DNA from: JBHIKY01 sp042139015
GTDB taxonomy: Bacteria; Bacillota; Bacilli; Bacillales; Marinococcaceae
Assembly (NCBI RefSeq): GCF_042139015.1
Contig: NZ_JBHIKY010000012.1
Span: forward strand, 57,561 to 121,560
Direction of reading: 5' to 3'
DNA: 64,000 nt
Part shown: piece after piece, positions 50,894-59,781 of the stretch
Position numbering within the stretch: the stretch's first letter is position 1
Layout of the letters: the number at the start of each line of letters is the position of its first letter
Program-made: the position numbers and the translations under genes
Notes under the pieces: generated by a model
Database searches by the model: none
What the model saw: only the letters and a program-made list of their open reading frames with translations
Told to the model about the DNA's origin: nothing

Positions 50894-51400
50894 ATGAAAA
50901 TTTTCACAACACAGCTGCACGGATTATTTCAAAAAATAATTGAAAAAGAAGAAGATGCCCTCGAAGATGGAGCCCGCCTGCTTGCACAAGGGCCTGCCGG
51001 CACCGGTTCACTATACGTGATCGGGCTCGGTGCGATGAAAGGAGTGGCAGACGCTCTCGCTTCTCACCCGGACGCCCCAGATAATACTGCTCACCTTAAT
51101 GAACAAAAACGGAACGAGGCCGGCGCTGCCGACCGTGTGCTCATTATTGCGGACAAAGCAGATGATGCATTCTATGAACTGCTGGCGTTTTTTGAAGAAG
51201 CTGCTGTCCCTATGGTGATTGCTGCCCCATTTATCGTGGAGGACGTTATCGATGTAGTTATTTACCTGCATGTCCGCGACGGCCTGATTCCTGCTGAGGA
51301 CGGGAGTCGTTACGGATCTCCGGCTGCGTTATGTGCGATGTTTATAGGGCAGCTGCTGTTTTTGGGAGTGAAGGACATGCTTGAGGAGCTGGAGGAGTAG
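50894..51400 (+). CDS. ywjG: DUF2529 family protein YwjG
   Basis: The 168-residue protein is the YwjG family member found between spo0F and pyrG in Bacillaceae. It starts MKIFTTQLHGLFQKIIEKEE and shows a Rossmann-like SIS-type fold pattern (GSLYVIGLGAMKGVADAL, DRVLIIADKADDAFYELL). Function unknown. It is divergent from spo0F and convergent with pyrG. Array F starts 6 bp after its stop codon and no terminator of its own is visible before it. Confidence 0.88.
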   Translation: MKIFTTQLHGLFQKIIEKEEDALEDGARLLAQGPAGTGSLYVIGLGAMKGVADALASHPDAPDNTAHLNEQKRNEAGAADRVLIIADKADDAFYELLAFFEEAAVPMVIAAPFIVEDVIDVVIYLHVRDGLIPAEDGSRYGSPAALCAMFIGQLLFLGVKDMLEELEE

Positions 51401-51405
51401 CAGCC

Positions 51406-52150
51406 GTTTCCTCCGCTGCGAGCGGCGTTCCCTCTGCTCCCGATGCTTTTCACGCCTCCGAGCCGCTTTTCCACCGAAGCGCTTCGATTTCCCCCACAAG
51501 TGTCTGGTTTCCACTCATTCGGGCCGGTTTCCACCTTTTGGCTCTGATTTCCCGCGCTGCCCGCAATATTTCCACGCTTCCCGATCCTTTTTCCTCCGCT
51601 GCGAGCGGCGATTCCTCTGCTCCCGCTGCTTTTCACGCCTCCGAGCCGCTTTTCCACCGAGCGCTTCGACTTCCCCCACAAGTGTCTGGTTTCCCTTCAT
51701 TCGGGCCGGTTTCCACCTTATGGCTCTGATTTCCCGCGCTGCCCGCAATATTTCCACGCCTTCCGATCCCGTTTCCTCCGCTGCGCCAGGCGTTTCCACT
51801 GCTCCCGATGCTTTTCACGCCTCCGAGCCGCTTTTCCACCGAAGCGCTTCGATTTCCCCCACAAGTGCCTGTTTTCCCTTCATTCGGGCCGGTTTCCACC
51901 TTTTGGCTCTGATTTCCCACGCTGCCTGCAATATTTCCACGCTTCTCGATCCCGTTTCCTCCGCTGCGAGCGGCGTTTCCTCTGCTCCCGATGCTTTTCA
52001 CGCCTCCGAGCCGCGTTTCCACCGAAGCGCTTCGATTTCCCCCACAAGTGTCTGGTTTCCCCGCGTTTCGTGCGGTTTCCAATACAAGAGCCTTATTTCC
52101 CCTCGGCGGGAGCGTTTTCCACCATACGGGCCAGCTGTCCCTTCATCCGG
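51406..52150. repeat. TTTCC-phased array F, 183-bp higher-order repeat
   Basis: About 36 units at 18-22 bp spacing, arranged as four tandem copies: CTCCGCTGCG recurs at 51411, 51594, 51776 and 51959 (183, 182, 183 bp). The third copy has a small variant. Each copy has nine units, including TTTCCACCGAAGCGCTTCGA and TTTCCCCCACAAGTGTCTGG with internal dyads. It fills the gap between ywjG and pyrG, next to the pyrG terminator. It is the longest array in the window. Confidence 0.92.
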
Positions 52151-52169
52151 ATCGCCCCCCCACCCCCAC

Positions 52170-52206
52170 AAAAATACCCAGCTTTTCCTAGAACGGAAAA
52201 GCCGGG
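52170..52206 (-). terminator. Intrinsic terminator of pyrG
   Basis: CCCGGCTTTTCC...GGAAAAGCTGGG stem followed by TATTTTTG on the minus strand, 14 bp after the pyrG stop. Confidence 0.88.
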
Positions 52207-52220
52207 TGGCTGCGTAACTC

Positions 52221-53822
52221 TTACTTATTTCCTATAGAAGCACTGATGAACTCACGGAAAAGCGGCTGAGGACGCGTTGGCCGGGACACAAATTCAGGAT
52301 GGAACTGGGAGGCGACGAAATATGGATGATCAGCAAGCTCGATGATTTCCACGAGACGGCCGTCTGGGCTCGTTCCGCTGAACAAGAATCCAGCGCGTTC
52401 GAGTGTATCCCGGTATTCATTATTGAATTCATAACGGTGGCGGTGCCGCTCATATACGACTTCTTCCCCATACGCTGCCTTCGCTTTGGATCCTTCGAGC
52501 AGCTTACATGGATAAAGGCCGAGGCGGAGAGTGCCTCCGAGGTCCTCAATGTCCTTCTGCTCCGGAAGGAGATCGATGACTGGATGCTTGGCATGCGGGT
52601 GCAGCTCGGAGGAGCCAGCATCTTCGAGTCCTGCCACGTTGCTTGCATATTCTACAGAAGCCAGCTGCATGCCAAGACAGATTCCTAGAAACGGGACACT
52701 GTTTTCGCGGGCATACTTAATGGCCGTTACTTTTCCATCAATGCCACGGTCGCCGAATCCTCCGGGAACAAGGATGCCATCGACATTCTCGAGGTGATCC
52801 GCTGCATTTTCCGGGCTGAGGTGCTCGGAATTTACCCATTTGATGTCGACGTCGCAATCAAACGCGTAGCCTGCGTGCTTTAAAGATTCAGCGACAGAAA
52901 GATATGCATCCGGAAGAGCAACATATTTACCGACCAGTGCAATTGATATTTTATCAGAGAGATTCTGGACCTTGGCCACCAGGGCTTTCCACTCTTCCAT
53001 ATCAGCGTCTCCACCGTTCAGCTTCAAGTAATCGCAGACAAACTGGTCGAGTTTTTGGGCCTGCAGGTCAAGCGGCACTTGATAAAGAGTATCTGCATCG
53101 CGGGCTTCGATGACTGCATCTTTGTTGATGTCACAGAATAAGGCAATTTTTTCTTTCATGTCTTCCGGCACAGGGCTTTCTGTCCGGACGACGATAACGT
53201 TCGGCTGAATGCCAAGGCTGCGGAGTTCTTTTACGCTGTGCTGGGTCGGCTTTGATTTCATTTCCCCGGCGGCTTTCAGATAAGGAATTAATGTACAGTG
53301 AACATACATGACATTTTCAACACCGACGTCACTTTTAATCTGGCGGATTGCTTCGAGGAATGGGAGACTTTCGATATCCCCGACAGTACCGCCGATTTCT
53401 GTAATGACAACGTCGGCTCCAGTTTCACGGCCGGCCCGGTAAACACGTTCTTTGATTTCGTTCGTAACGTGCGGGATAACCTGAACCGTACCTCCGAGAT
53501 AGTCGCCGCGGCGTTCCTTGCGAATAACGGATGAATACACTTTTCCTGTCGTTACGTTGCTGTTTTTGTTCAGATTAATATCAATAAAACGCTCGTAGTG
53601 GCCGAGGTCGAGGTCTGTTTCTGCGCCATCGTCCGTTACAAATACTTCCCCGTGCTGGTAAGGACTCATCGTACCAGGGTCAACATTGATGTACGGGTCA
53701 AATTTTTGAATCGTGACACTGAGGCCGCGGTTTTTCAGAAGACGGCCGAGGGATGCGGCTGTGATCCCTTTTCCAAGAGACGACACCACGCCTCCCGTTA
53801 CGAAAATATATTTGCTTGCCAT
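52221..53822 (-). CDS. pyrG: CTP synthase
   Basis: PyrG aminates UTP to CTP with glutamine. The 533-residue protein has the synthase domain starting KYIFVTGGVVSSLGKGITAASLG and the class I glutaminase domain with the nucleophile Cys in PFLGICLGMQLA and the catalytic HPE near the C-terminus (QFHPEFVSRP). A promoter and a terminator-like hairpin precede it in the leader. Confidence 0.97.
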   Translation of the reverse strand: MASKYIFVTGGVVSSLGKGITAASLGRLLKNRGLSVTIQKFDPYINVDPGTMSPYQHGEVFVTDDGAETDLDLGHYERFIDINLNKNSNVTTGKVYSSVIRKERRGDYLGGTVQVIPHVTNEIKERVYRAGRETGADVVITEIGGTVGDIESLPFLEAIRQIKSDVGVENVMYVHCTLIPYLKAAGEMKSKPTQHSVKELRSLGIQPNVIVVRTESPVPEDMKEKIALFCDINKDAVIEARDADTLYQVPLDLQAQKLDQFVCDYLKLNGGDADMEEWKALVAKVQNLSDKISIALVGKYVALPDAYLSVAESLKHAGYAFDCDVDIKWVNSEHLSPENAADHLENVDGILVPGGFGDRGIDGKVTAIKYARENSVPFLGICLGMQLASVEYASNVAGLEDAGSSELHPHAKHPVIDLLPEQKDIEDLGGTLRLGLYPCKLLEGSKAKAAYGEEVVYERHRHRYEFNNEYRDTLERAGFLFSGTSPDGRLVEIIELADHPYFVASQFHPEFVSRPTRPQPLFREFISASIGNK

Positions 53823-53850
53823 GTATTCATCTACTCCTTTTTATAATCAT

Positions 53851-53899
53851 AAAAAAAACAAAAGTGACACCTCACCCATAGGAGGGGCGCACTTTTGTC
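53851..53899 (-). promoter_or_regulatory. Attenuator-like terminator in the pyrG leader
   Basis: ACAAAAGTG...CACTTTTGT stem, inner C-rich CCCCTCC arm, then a run of eight T on the minus strand, 28 bp before the pyrG start. It lies downstream of the candidate pyrG promoter, so it acts in the leader. In B. subtilis CTP shortage makes RNA polymerase add extra G at a GGGCU start, forming an antiterminator with C/U-rich RNA. The C/U-rich segment is here, but a GGG start is not visible. Confidence 0.65.
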
Positions 53900-53908
53900 C
53901 GACATTTG

Positions 53909-53937
53909 TATATAGATTAATCATTTTGTGATGTCAT
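53909..53937 (-). promoter_or_regulatory. Candidate promoter of pyrG
   Basis: ATGACA (53932-53937), a 17-bp spacer and TATATA (53909-53914) on the minus strand. Confidence 0.5.
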
Positions 53938-54014
53938 TGATAAAGCCCAAAAATGATTTTACCTAGACCCTTTTTAAAAGTCAATAGGGAAAAAATGCTT
54001 CTTTCTCCCAGTGG

Positions 54015-54521
54015 TTAATAATCTTCATCCTCGTCTTTATCATCATAGGAAGAATCTTCATTAGAATCATACCCGACTGCCGATTCATCTTTTTCTTCAT
54101 AATCGTCATCAGCGTCCTCTTCCTGTGAAAGCTCATCCAGCTCATCTTCCACGTCCTCGAGATCGTCGTCGAAATCCTCTTCTGCGAAATCTTCGTCGTA
54201 GTCGTCGTAGGCTTTCTTGCGTTTTTTCGGTTTCTTCACCGTCGTGCTCAAGTCGTCGTCAGACTGATCCAGCGGGTACCATTCGCGAAGACCCCAGTGA
54301 TTCTGGCCCAGGTGAACAAAGCGCCCGTCAAGATTCATCGCTGTAAACAGCTTCGTTGTTCGGCTGTCTCTTTCTGCTTTTGTGAATTTTTTCATCTTTG
54401 TGATGCGTTCAATCAACTGCTGATAATCGTAAGGTTTCTTTTCATCCCCCAGTAAAATAAGAGCCAGTTCTACCGCGGACATTTCTTCGATTTGTTCCTG
54501 TTTGAAATCGGAGATGCTCAC
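54015..54521 (-). CDS. rpoE: RNA polymerase delta subunit
   Basis: Delta is a Firmicute RNA polymerase subunit that speeds recycling. The N-terminal HARE-HTH domain (MSAVELALILLGDEKKPYDYQ, FVHLGQNHWGLREWYP) is followed by a highly acidic, disordered C-terminal half of Asp/Glu. The start GTG at 54521 follows AGGAA by 9 bp; an upstream ATG at 54557 lacks a ribosome site. Position rpoE-pyrG is conserved. Confidence 0.92.
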   Translation of the reverse strand: MSISDFKQEQIEEMSAVELALILLGDEKKPYDYQQLIERITKMKKFTKAERDSRTTKLFTAMNLDGRFVHLGQNHWGLREWYPLDQSDDDLSTTVKKPKKRKKAYDDYDEDFAEEDFDDDLEDVEDELDELSQEEDADDDYEEKDESAVGYDSNEDSSYDDKDEDEDY

Positions 54522-54706
54522 GGATGTCACTTCCTTTCGCCAAGTATTCCAGATCATCGGCTTCTGCTCTCATTCCGGCGGTGTCTGTGCTTATCGCAAA
54601 GCCCTGCAGTAAGAGCTGAACCGTAAAAATCATACTTATCATTATAAACACATTTAGGCTATTTATGCCAGCCGTTTTTTATTGAGAAAGAAAGCAGCCG
54701 CTGTTA

Positions 54707-57700
54707 TTACATATTTCTGCGGTACTGACCACCGACTTCATAGAGGGCGTGCGTGATCTGGCCGAGGCTTGCTGTTTTCACTGTTTCCATCAGTTCGCTG
54801 AAGACGTTTCCGCCGTCCACCGCTGTTTTCTGCAGGCGGGAAAGTGCCTTCGCTGCTTCTTTTTCATGTCGCTTATGAAAGGCACGGAGGTTTTTAATCT
54901 GGCTTTCTTTTTCCTCTTTGTCTGCCCGTGCCAGCTCCATATTAAACTCCTCTTCCTCGTCCTTTGGGTTCAGGTACGTGTTGACACCAATGATCGGCAG
55001 TTCTCCGGAATGCTTCTTCATTTCGTAATACATTGATTCTTCCTGGATTTTTCCGCGCTGATACATTGTTTCCATCGAGCCGAGGACCCCGCCCCGGTCG
55101 TTGATACGTTCAAGCTCCTGCAGCACCTGTTCTTCGACGAGGTCGGTGAGCTCTTCTATAATAAATGACCCCTGCATGGAATTTTCATTTTTGGCCATGC
55201 CGAGTTCTTTCGAAATTATCATCTGAATCGCCATCGCACGCCTCACAGAATGCTCGCTCGGTGTCGTGACTGCTTCATCATAGGCATTCGTGTGCAGCGA
55301 GTTGCAGTTATCATATATCGCCAGAAGCGCCTGCAGCGTCGTGCGGATGTCATTGAAATCGACCTCCTGCGCATGCAGAGACCGGCCTGAAGTCTGAATA
55401 TGATACTTCAGCTTTTGACTGCGTTCATTCGCTCCGTATTTATTTTTCATCACTGCTGCCCAGATTCGGCGCGCCACCCGTCCGATCACCGCATACTCTG
55501 CATCAAGACCATTACTGAAGAAAAATGACAGATTGGCCGCGAAATCATCAATGTCCATACCTCGGCTCAGGTAATACTCTACATATGTGAAGGCATTCGC
55601 AAGCGTAAAGGAGAGCTGACTGATCGGGTTCGCTCCTGCTTCGGCAATATGATAGCCCGAAATAGATACGGAATAATAGTTGCGGACACGGTTGTCAATA
55701 AAGTACTGCTGGATATCCCCCATCATCCGCAGCGCAAATTCGGTCGAAAAGATACAGGTGTTCTGGCCCTGATCCTCTTTTAAAATATCAGCCTGCACGG
55801 TGCCGCGCACAACTGAGACGGTGTCTGCTTTAATTTTTTCATATTCCTCTGACGACGGAGGCCGGTTGTTTTCCGCTTCAAATTTCGATACCTGCTGATC
55901 AATCGCCGTGTTCATAAACATAGCCAGAATAATCGGCGCCGGCCCGTTGATCGTCATCGAGACCGATGTTAACGGTGAAATCAAATCAAAGCCGTCGTAC
56001 AGTTTTTTCATGTCATCAAGTGTACAGATGCTGACCCCGCTTTCACCGACTTTTCCATAAATATCCGGGCGGTGATCCGGGTCTTCTCCATAAAGAGTAA
56101 CGGAATCAAAAGCTGTGCTCAGGCGCTTTGCATCATCATCCTTTGATAAATAATGAAAGCGGCGATTCGTCCGTTCCGGTGTTCCTTCTCCGGCAAACTG
56201 CCGTTTAGGATCTTCTCCCTTACGTTTAAACGGGAAGACGCCTGCGGTGTACGGGAAGCGTCCAGGAACATTTTCTTTTAAGCTCCAGCGGGTAATTTCG
56301 CCCCAGTCCTGAAATGATGGCAGCATCACCTTAGGAATCTTCATGCCGGAAAGAGTTTCTGTCTGGAGCTCTGTTACAATTTCTTTGTCGCGGATGACCG
56401 TAGTAAAGCTGTCCTGCTGATAGGATAATTTAAATTCGGCCCATCCCTCCAGCAGGCTTTTCACTTCCGGAGCCAGCTCATTTTCCACGGTCTCATAAAT
56501 TTTCTGAAGCTCTGTTGTATCTATTTCTTTTTCTTTTAAAAGTGTGATCGTTCCGTCCAGCTGAAATAACTTTCTTGCTGTTTCCATCTGGTTTTCTGTA
56601 AACTTTTTATACTCCCGCACGGTCTGCACAATTTCTCGTAAATATTGAGTTCGTTCCGCCGGAATAATCAGGTCCTTTTTGCCTGGCTCCTTTGAAATAT
56701 CGATACTCGTATCCCAGCCTTTTTCACATTTGTGATTAATAGTTTCTACGAGTGCTTTAAAAAGCACGTTCGTGCCGGGGTCGTTAAACTGACTTGCAAT
56801 CGTACCGTAGACAGGCATCAGGGCCAGGTCCTCGTCAAAAAGCAGATGACTGCGCTGATACTGCTTGCGCACATCACGGAGAGCATCCTCCGAGCCTTTG
56901 CGGTCAAATTTATTAATGGCAATCAGATCGGCAAAATCGATCATATCAATTTTCTCGAGCTGCGAAGGTGCGCCGAACTCACTTGTCATTACATACATGG
57001 AGACGTCGGCCACTTCGGTAATTTCTGCATCCCCCTGGCCTATCCCGCTCGTTTCTACGATAATCAAATCAAAACCGGCTGCTTTTGTAACCTGAATCGC
57101 ATCGACGAGGCTTTTCGTCGTTTCCGTTTTCGAGCCTCTCGTTGCGAGACTTCTCATAAACACGCGTGGATGATGGATGGAATTCATGCGGATACGGTCG
57201 CCAAGCAGCGCTCCGCCTGTCTTTTGCTTCGTCGGGTCAATGGAAAGAATGGCTATCGATTTGTCTTTGAATTCATTTAAAAAACGGCGGACAAGCTCAT
57301 CTGTCAACGAACTCTTCCCGGCGCCGCCCGTCCCGGTAATGCCCAGTACCGGCGCTTCAGAACGGATCGCCTTCAGCTCTTTTAGAGCCGCCTCCCATGT
57401 GGAGCGGCTCTCGGGTGATTCATCCTCCACGACACTAATAAACCGTGCGATGGCCTGGTCTTTTTTCTCCTTTACCTCTGAAAGCGTCGCTTTTTGGTCC
57501 TTCGCTGTCGGAAAGTCACACTCTTCGAGCATCTGGCTGATCATCCCGCGAAGTCCGAATGTGCGCCCGTCATCCGGGGAAAATATATGACAGATCCCAT
57601 ATTCATGAAGTTCTTTTATTTCCGGAGGAGTTATCACGCCTCCCCCGCCTCCGTATATGCGGATATGTCCCGCATTTTTTTCCTGGAGAAGGTCGTAGCA

Positions 57701-57946
57701 GTATTTAAAATATTCCATATGCCCGCCCTGGTAAGAAGAAATAGCGATACCCTGGGCGTCCTCCTGAATTGCCGCGTTTACCACTTCTTCCACTGAGCGG
57801 TTATGGCCGAGGTGAATAACTTCTGCACCGCCCGCCTGCAGCAGACGCCGCATAATATTAATCGAGGCATCGTGGCCGTCAAACAAACTTGATGCTGTAA
57901 TAAACCGAACGGCGTGTACCGGCTTGTATAATTGCTGCGTAGCCAT
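54707..57946 (-). CDS. icmF: Fused isobutyryl-CoA mutase IcmF
   Basis: IcmF interconverts isobutyryl-CoA and n-butyryl-CoA with adenosylcobalamin. The 1079-residue protein joins the B12-binding domain (DGHDAS at 24-29), a G-protein chaperone domain (P-loop TGGAGKSS near 206-213) and the CoA mutase barrel (SVSISGYHIAEAGANP). I start at ATG 57946 behind GGGAGGAAC; a GTG-type start at 57967 adds 7 residues. It closes the operon with acyl-CoA dehydrogenases, which fits valine or branched-chain acyl-CoA use. No strong terminator follows. Confidence 0.95.
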   Translation of the reverse strand: MATQQLYKPVHAVRFITASSLFDGHDASINIMRRLLQAGGAEVIHLGHNRSVEEVVNAAIQEDAQGIAISSYQGGHMEYFKYCYDLLQEKNAGHIRIYGGGGGVITPPEIKELHEYGICHIFSPDDGRTFGLRGMISQMLEECDFPTAKDQKATLSEVKEKKDQAIARFISVVEDESPESRSTWEAALKELKAIRSEAPVLGITGTGGAGKSSLTDELVRRFLNEFKDKSIAILSIDPTKQKTGGALLGDRIRMNSIHHPRVFMRSLATRGSKTETTKSLVDAIQVTKAAGFDLIIVETSGIGQGDAEITEVADVSMYVMTSEFGAPSQLEKIDMIDFADLIAINKFDRKGSEDALRDVRKQYQRSHLLFDEDLALMPVYGTIASQFNDPGTNVLFKALVETINHKCEKGWDTSIDISKEPGKKDLIIPAERTQYLREIVQTVREYKKFTENQMETARKLFQLDGTITLLKEKEIDTTELQKIYETVENELAPEVKSLLEGWAEFKLSYQQDSFTTVIRDKEIVTELQTETLSGMKIPKVMLPSFQDWGEITRWSLKENVPGRFPYTAGVFPFKRKGEDPKRQFAGEGTPERTNRRFHYLSKDDDAKRLSTAFDSVTLYGEDPDHRPDIYGKVGESGVSICTLDDMKKLYDGFDLISPLTSVSMTINGPAPIILAMFMNTAIDQQVSKFEAENNRPPSSEEYEKIKADTVSVVRGTVQADILKEDQGQNTCIFSTEFALRMMGDIQQYFIDNRVRNYYSVSISGYHIAEAGANPISQLSFTLANAFTYVEYYLSRGMDIDDFAANLSFFFSNGLDAEYAVIGRVARRIWAAVMKNKYGANERSQKLKYHIQTSGRSLHAQEVDFNDIRTTLQALLAIYDNCNSLHTNAYDEAVTTPSEHSVRRAMAIQMIISKELGMAKNENSMQGSFIIEELTDLVEEQVLQELERINDRGGVLGSMETMYQRGKIQEESMYYEMKKHSGELPIIGVNTYLNPKDEEEEFNMELARADKEEKESQIKNLRAFHKRHEKEAAKALSRLQKTAVDGGNVFSELMETVKTASLGQITHALYEVGGQYRRNM

Positions 57947-57959
57947 CCTTGTTCCTCCC

Positions 57960-58601
57960 TTATTCAACTTTCTCTACATCAGCTGTCTGCACTCCAGCAA
58001 GAAGCTGGCGGAGCTGCATGGCTGTATAATCTTCAAGTGAGAATTCGTTGTGAAGCGACCAGCGCCGGAATGTCCACATCTGGCCGCACACCATAATGTT
58101 GTGGGCAAGCAGTCTCATTTCATTACCGGACAGCTTCAACTCACCCTTTTTCCGGCATTCATGGATCGCTCCTTCAAAAATCGCCGTCATTTCTTCTTCT
58201 TTTTCGAGAACGTAGGGCAGTGCTTCTTTTGGAAGTGACTTGGCTTCTTGATACATTACGAGCACTTCATCCTGCATTTCATTCATAATATGAAAAAAGG
58301 AAGAAATCATCGCTCGCAGCCGGGAAATTCCGGATTGCTGCATATCCATATCTGCTTCGAGCCTGCGCCGCACTTCGTCATATACGGAATCGCAGACGAG
58401 GTAGAGAACATCTTCCTTCGAGCCGATATATTCGTAAAGCGTTCCGATACTGAAACCGGACTGCTTCGCGATTTCACGTGTAGTCGTGCGGTGGAATCCC
58501 TTTTGTTTAAAAAGGTGAACCGCTCCTTTTATCATTTGTTCCCGCCGCCGCTGAATAAGCTGCTGGTCCTTTACCATTGATGGAACATTTTTTTTCTGCA
58601 T
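57960..58601 (-). CDS. TetR-family transcriptional regulator (fatty-acid-degradation type)
   Basis: The 213-residue protein has an N-terminal helix-turn-helix (GFHRTTTREIAKQSGFSIGTLYEYIGSKEDVLYLV) and a ligand-binding C-terminal domain. It lies inside the operon between an acyl-CoA dehydrogenase and icmF and resembles the FadR-like TetR repressors that respond to acyl-CoA in Bacillus. A partial palindrome upstream of the thiolase gene is a plausible operator. Confidence 0.88.
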   Translation of the reverse strand: MQKKNVPSMVKDQQLIQRRREQMIKGAVHLFKQKGFHRTTTREIAKQSGFSIGTLYEYIGSKEDVLYLVCDSVYDEVRRRLEADMDMQQSGISRLRAMISSFFHIMNEMQDEVLVMYQEAKSLPKEALPYVLEKEEEMTAIFEGAIHECRKKGELKLSGNEMRLLAHNIMVCGQMWTFRRWSLHNEFSLEDYTAMQLRQLLAGVQTADVEKVE

Positions 58602-58616
58602 TACTATCCACCCCCC

Positions 58617-59759
58617 CTAATCAGCCAGCAGCATTTTTCCTATGACAAGCCGCTGTATTTCATTGGTGCCTTCGTATATCTGGGTAATTTTCGCATCACG
58701 CATGTAACGCTCAACCGGATAATCCTTTGTGTAGCCGTAGCCGCCGAACACCTGAACAGCTTCCGTCGTAACCTCCATTGCCGCATCTCCGGCGAACAGC
58801 TTCGACATCGCGGATTCCTTCCCATAAGAGACTCCTTCACTTTCATTCCAGGCTGCCTGCCTCGTCAACAGCCGTGCCGCTTCCACTTTTGTCGCCATGT
58901 CAGCAAGCTTAAAGGAGATTCCCTGCAGACTGCCTATCGGTTTGCCGAACTGCTTTCGCTCCTTTGCATATTCCACAGCGGCATCCAACGCCCCCTGCGC
59001 TATTCCAACCGCCTGCGCAGCGATGCCGTTGCGGCCGCCGTCGAGTGTCATCATCGCAATTTTAAAGCCTTCTCCTTCCTTTCCAAGAAGGTTTTCTGCG
59101 GGAACGCGGCAGTCCTCGAGCACGATAGCTGTTGTCGGCGAGGAACGGATCCCCAGCTTCTGTTCTTTTTTGCCCACCGAAAAGCCGGGAAAATTCTTTT
59201 CAACTATAAAGGCACTGACTCCTTTGTGCCTGCTGTCCGGATCGGTGACAGCAAACACGATGTAAACATCAGCCATGCCGCCATTTGTAATGAAAATTTT
59301 CGAACCATTTAATATATAATGATCCCCGTCTTTTTTCGCTGTGGTTTTCATCGCCGCGGCGTCGGATCCGGAGCCAGGCTCTGTCAGTCCATAAGCGCCC
59401 ATCATCTTCCCTTCTGCCATCGCTGTCAAATATTTCTTCTTTTGTGCTTCACTGCCGAATTTGTACACCGGCCAGCCGGCCAGCGATAAATGGGCAGACA
59501 GGGTTACGCCGGTGGAAGCGCATACTCTTGAGAGCTCTTCAACCGCAATCACGTAGCTGACAAAGTCGCTGCCGATTCCGCCGTATTCCTCCGGCCATGG
59601 AATACCGGTCAGTCCCAGTTCAGCCATTTGATCAAACAGCGCCCGATCGAAACGCTCCTCCTCATCCCTCTCAGCAGCGGTCGGAGCCACTTCCTTATTC
59701 GCAAAATCTCGCACCATTTTTTGAATCATTTCCTGTTCATCCGTTAGTAAAAAATTCAT
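58617..59759 (-). CDS. Acyl-CoA dehydrogenase
   Basis: The FAD enzyme introduces the trans-2,3 double bond in beta-oxidation. The 380-residue protein begins MNFLLTDEQEMIQKMVRDF at ATG 59759; a longer frame to 59960 is not conserved. FAD and substrate motifs GAYGLTEPGSGSD and YEGTNEIQRLVIGK are present, and the catalytic Glu lies in QIYEGTNE. It is the second of two paralogues in the operon and its stop lies 15 bp before the TetR gene. Confidence 0.93.
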   Translation of the reverse strand: MNFLLTDEQEMIQKMVRDFANKEVAPTAAERDEEERFDRALFDQMAELGLTGIPWPEEYGGIGSDFVSYVIAVEELSRVCASTGVTLSAHLSLAGWPVYKFGSEAQKKKYLTAMAEGKMMGAYGLTEPGSGSDAAAMKTTAKKDGDHYILNGSKIFITNGGMADVYIVFAVTDPDSRHKGVSAFIVEKNFPGFSVGKKEQKLGIRSSPTTAIVLEDCRVPAENLLGKEGEGFKIAMMTLDGGRNGIAAQAVGIAQGALDAAVEYAKERKQFGKPIGSLQGISFKLADMATKVEAARLLTRQAAWNESEGVSYGKESAMSKLFAGDAAMEVTTEAVQVFGGYGYTKDYPVERYMRDAKITQIYEGTNEIQRLVIGKMLLAD

Positions 59760-59781
59760 CCATGACACCCCGTTTTGTTTA

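Noticed and set aside
51406..52150. Array F as a CRISPR array
   Set aside because: Conserved word is only 5-8 bp, spacers are themselves repeated between copies, and no cas genes are near.
51310..52217. Open frames across array F
   Set aside because: Repeat-driven frames on both strands; the 20.3-bp unit is out of phase with codons and no known domain is visible.
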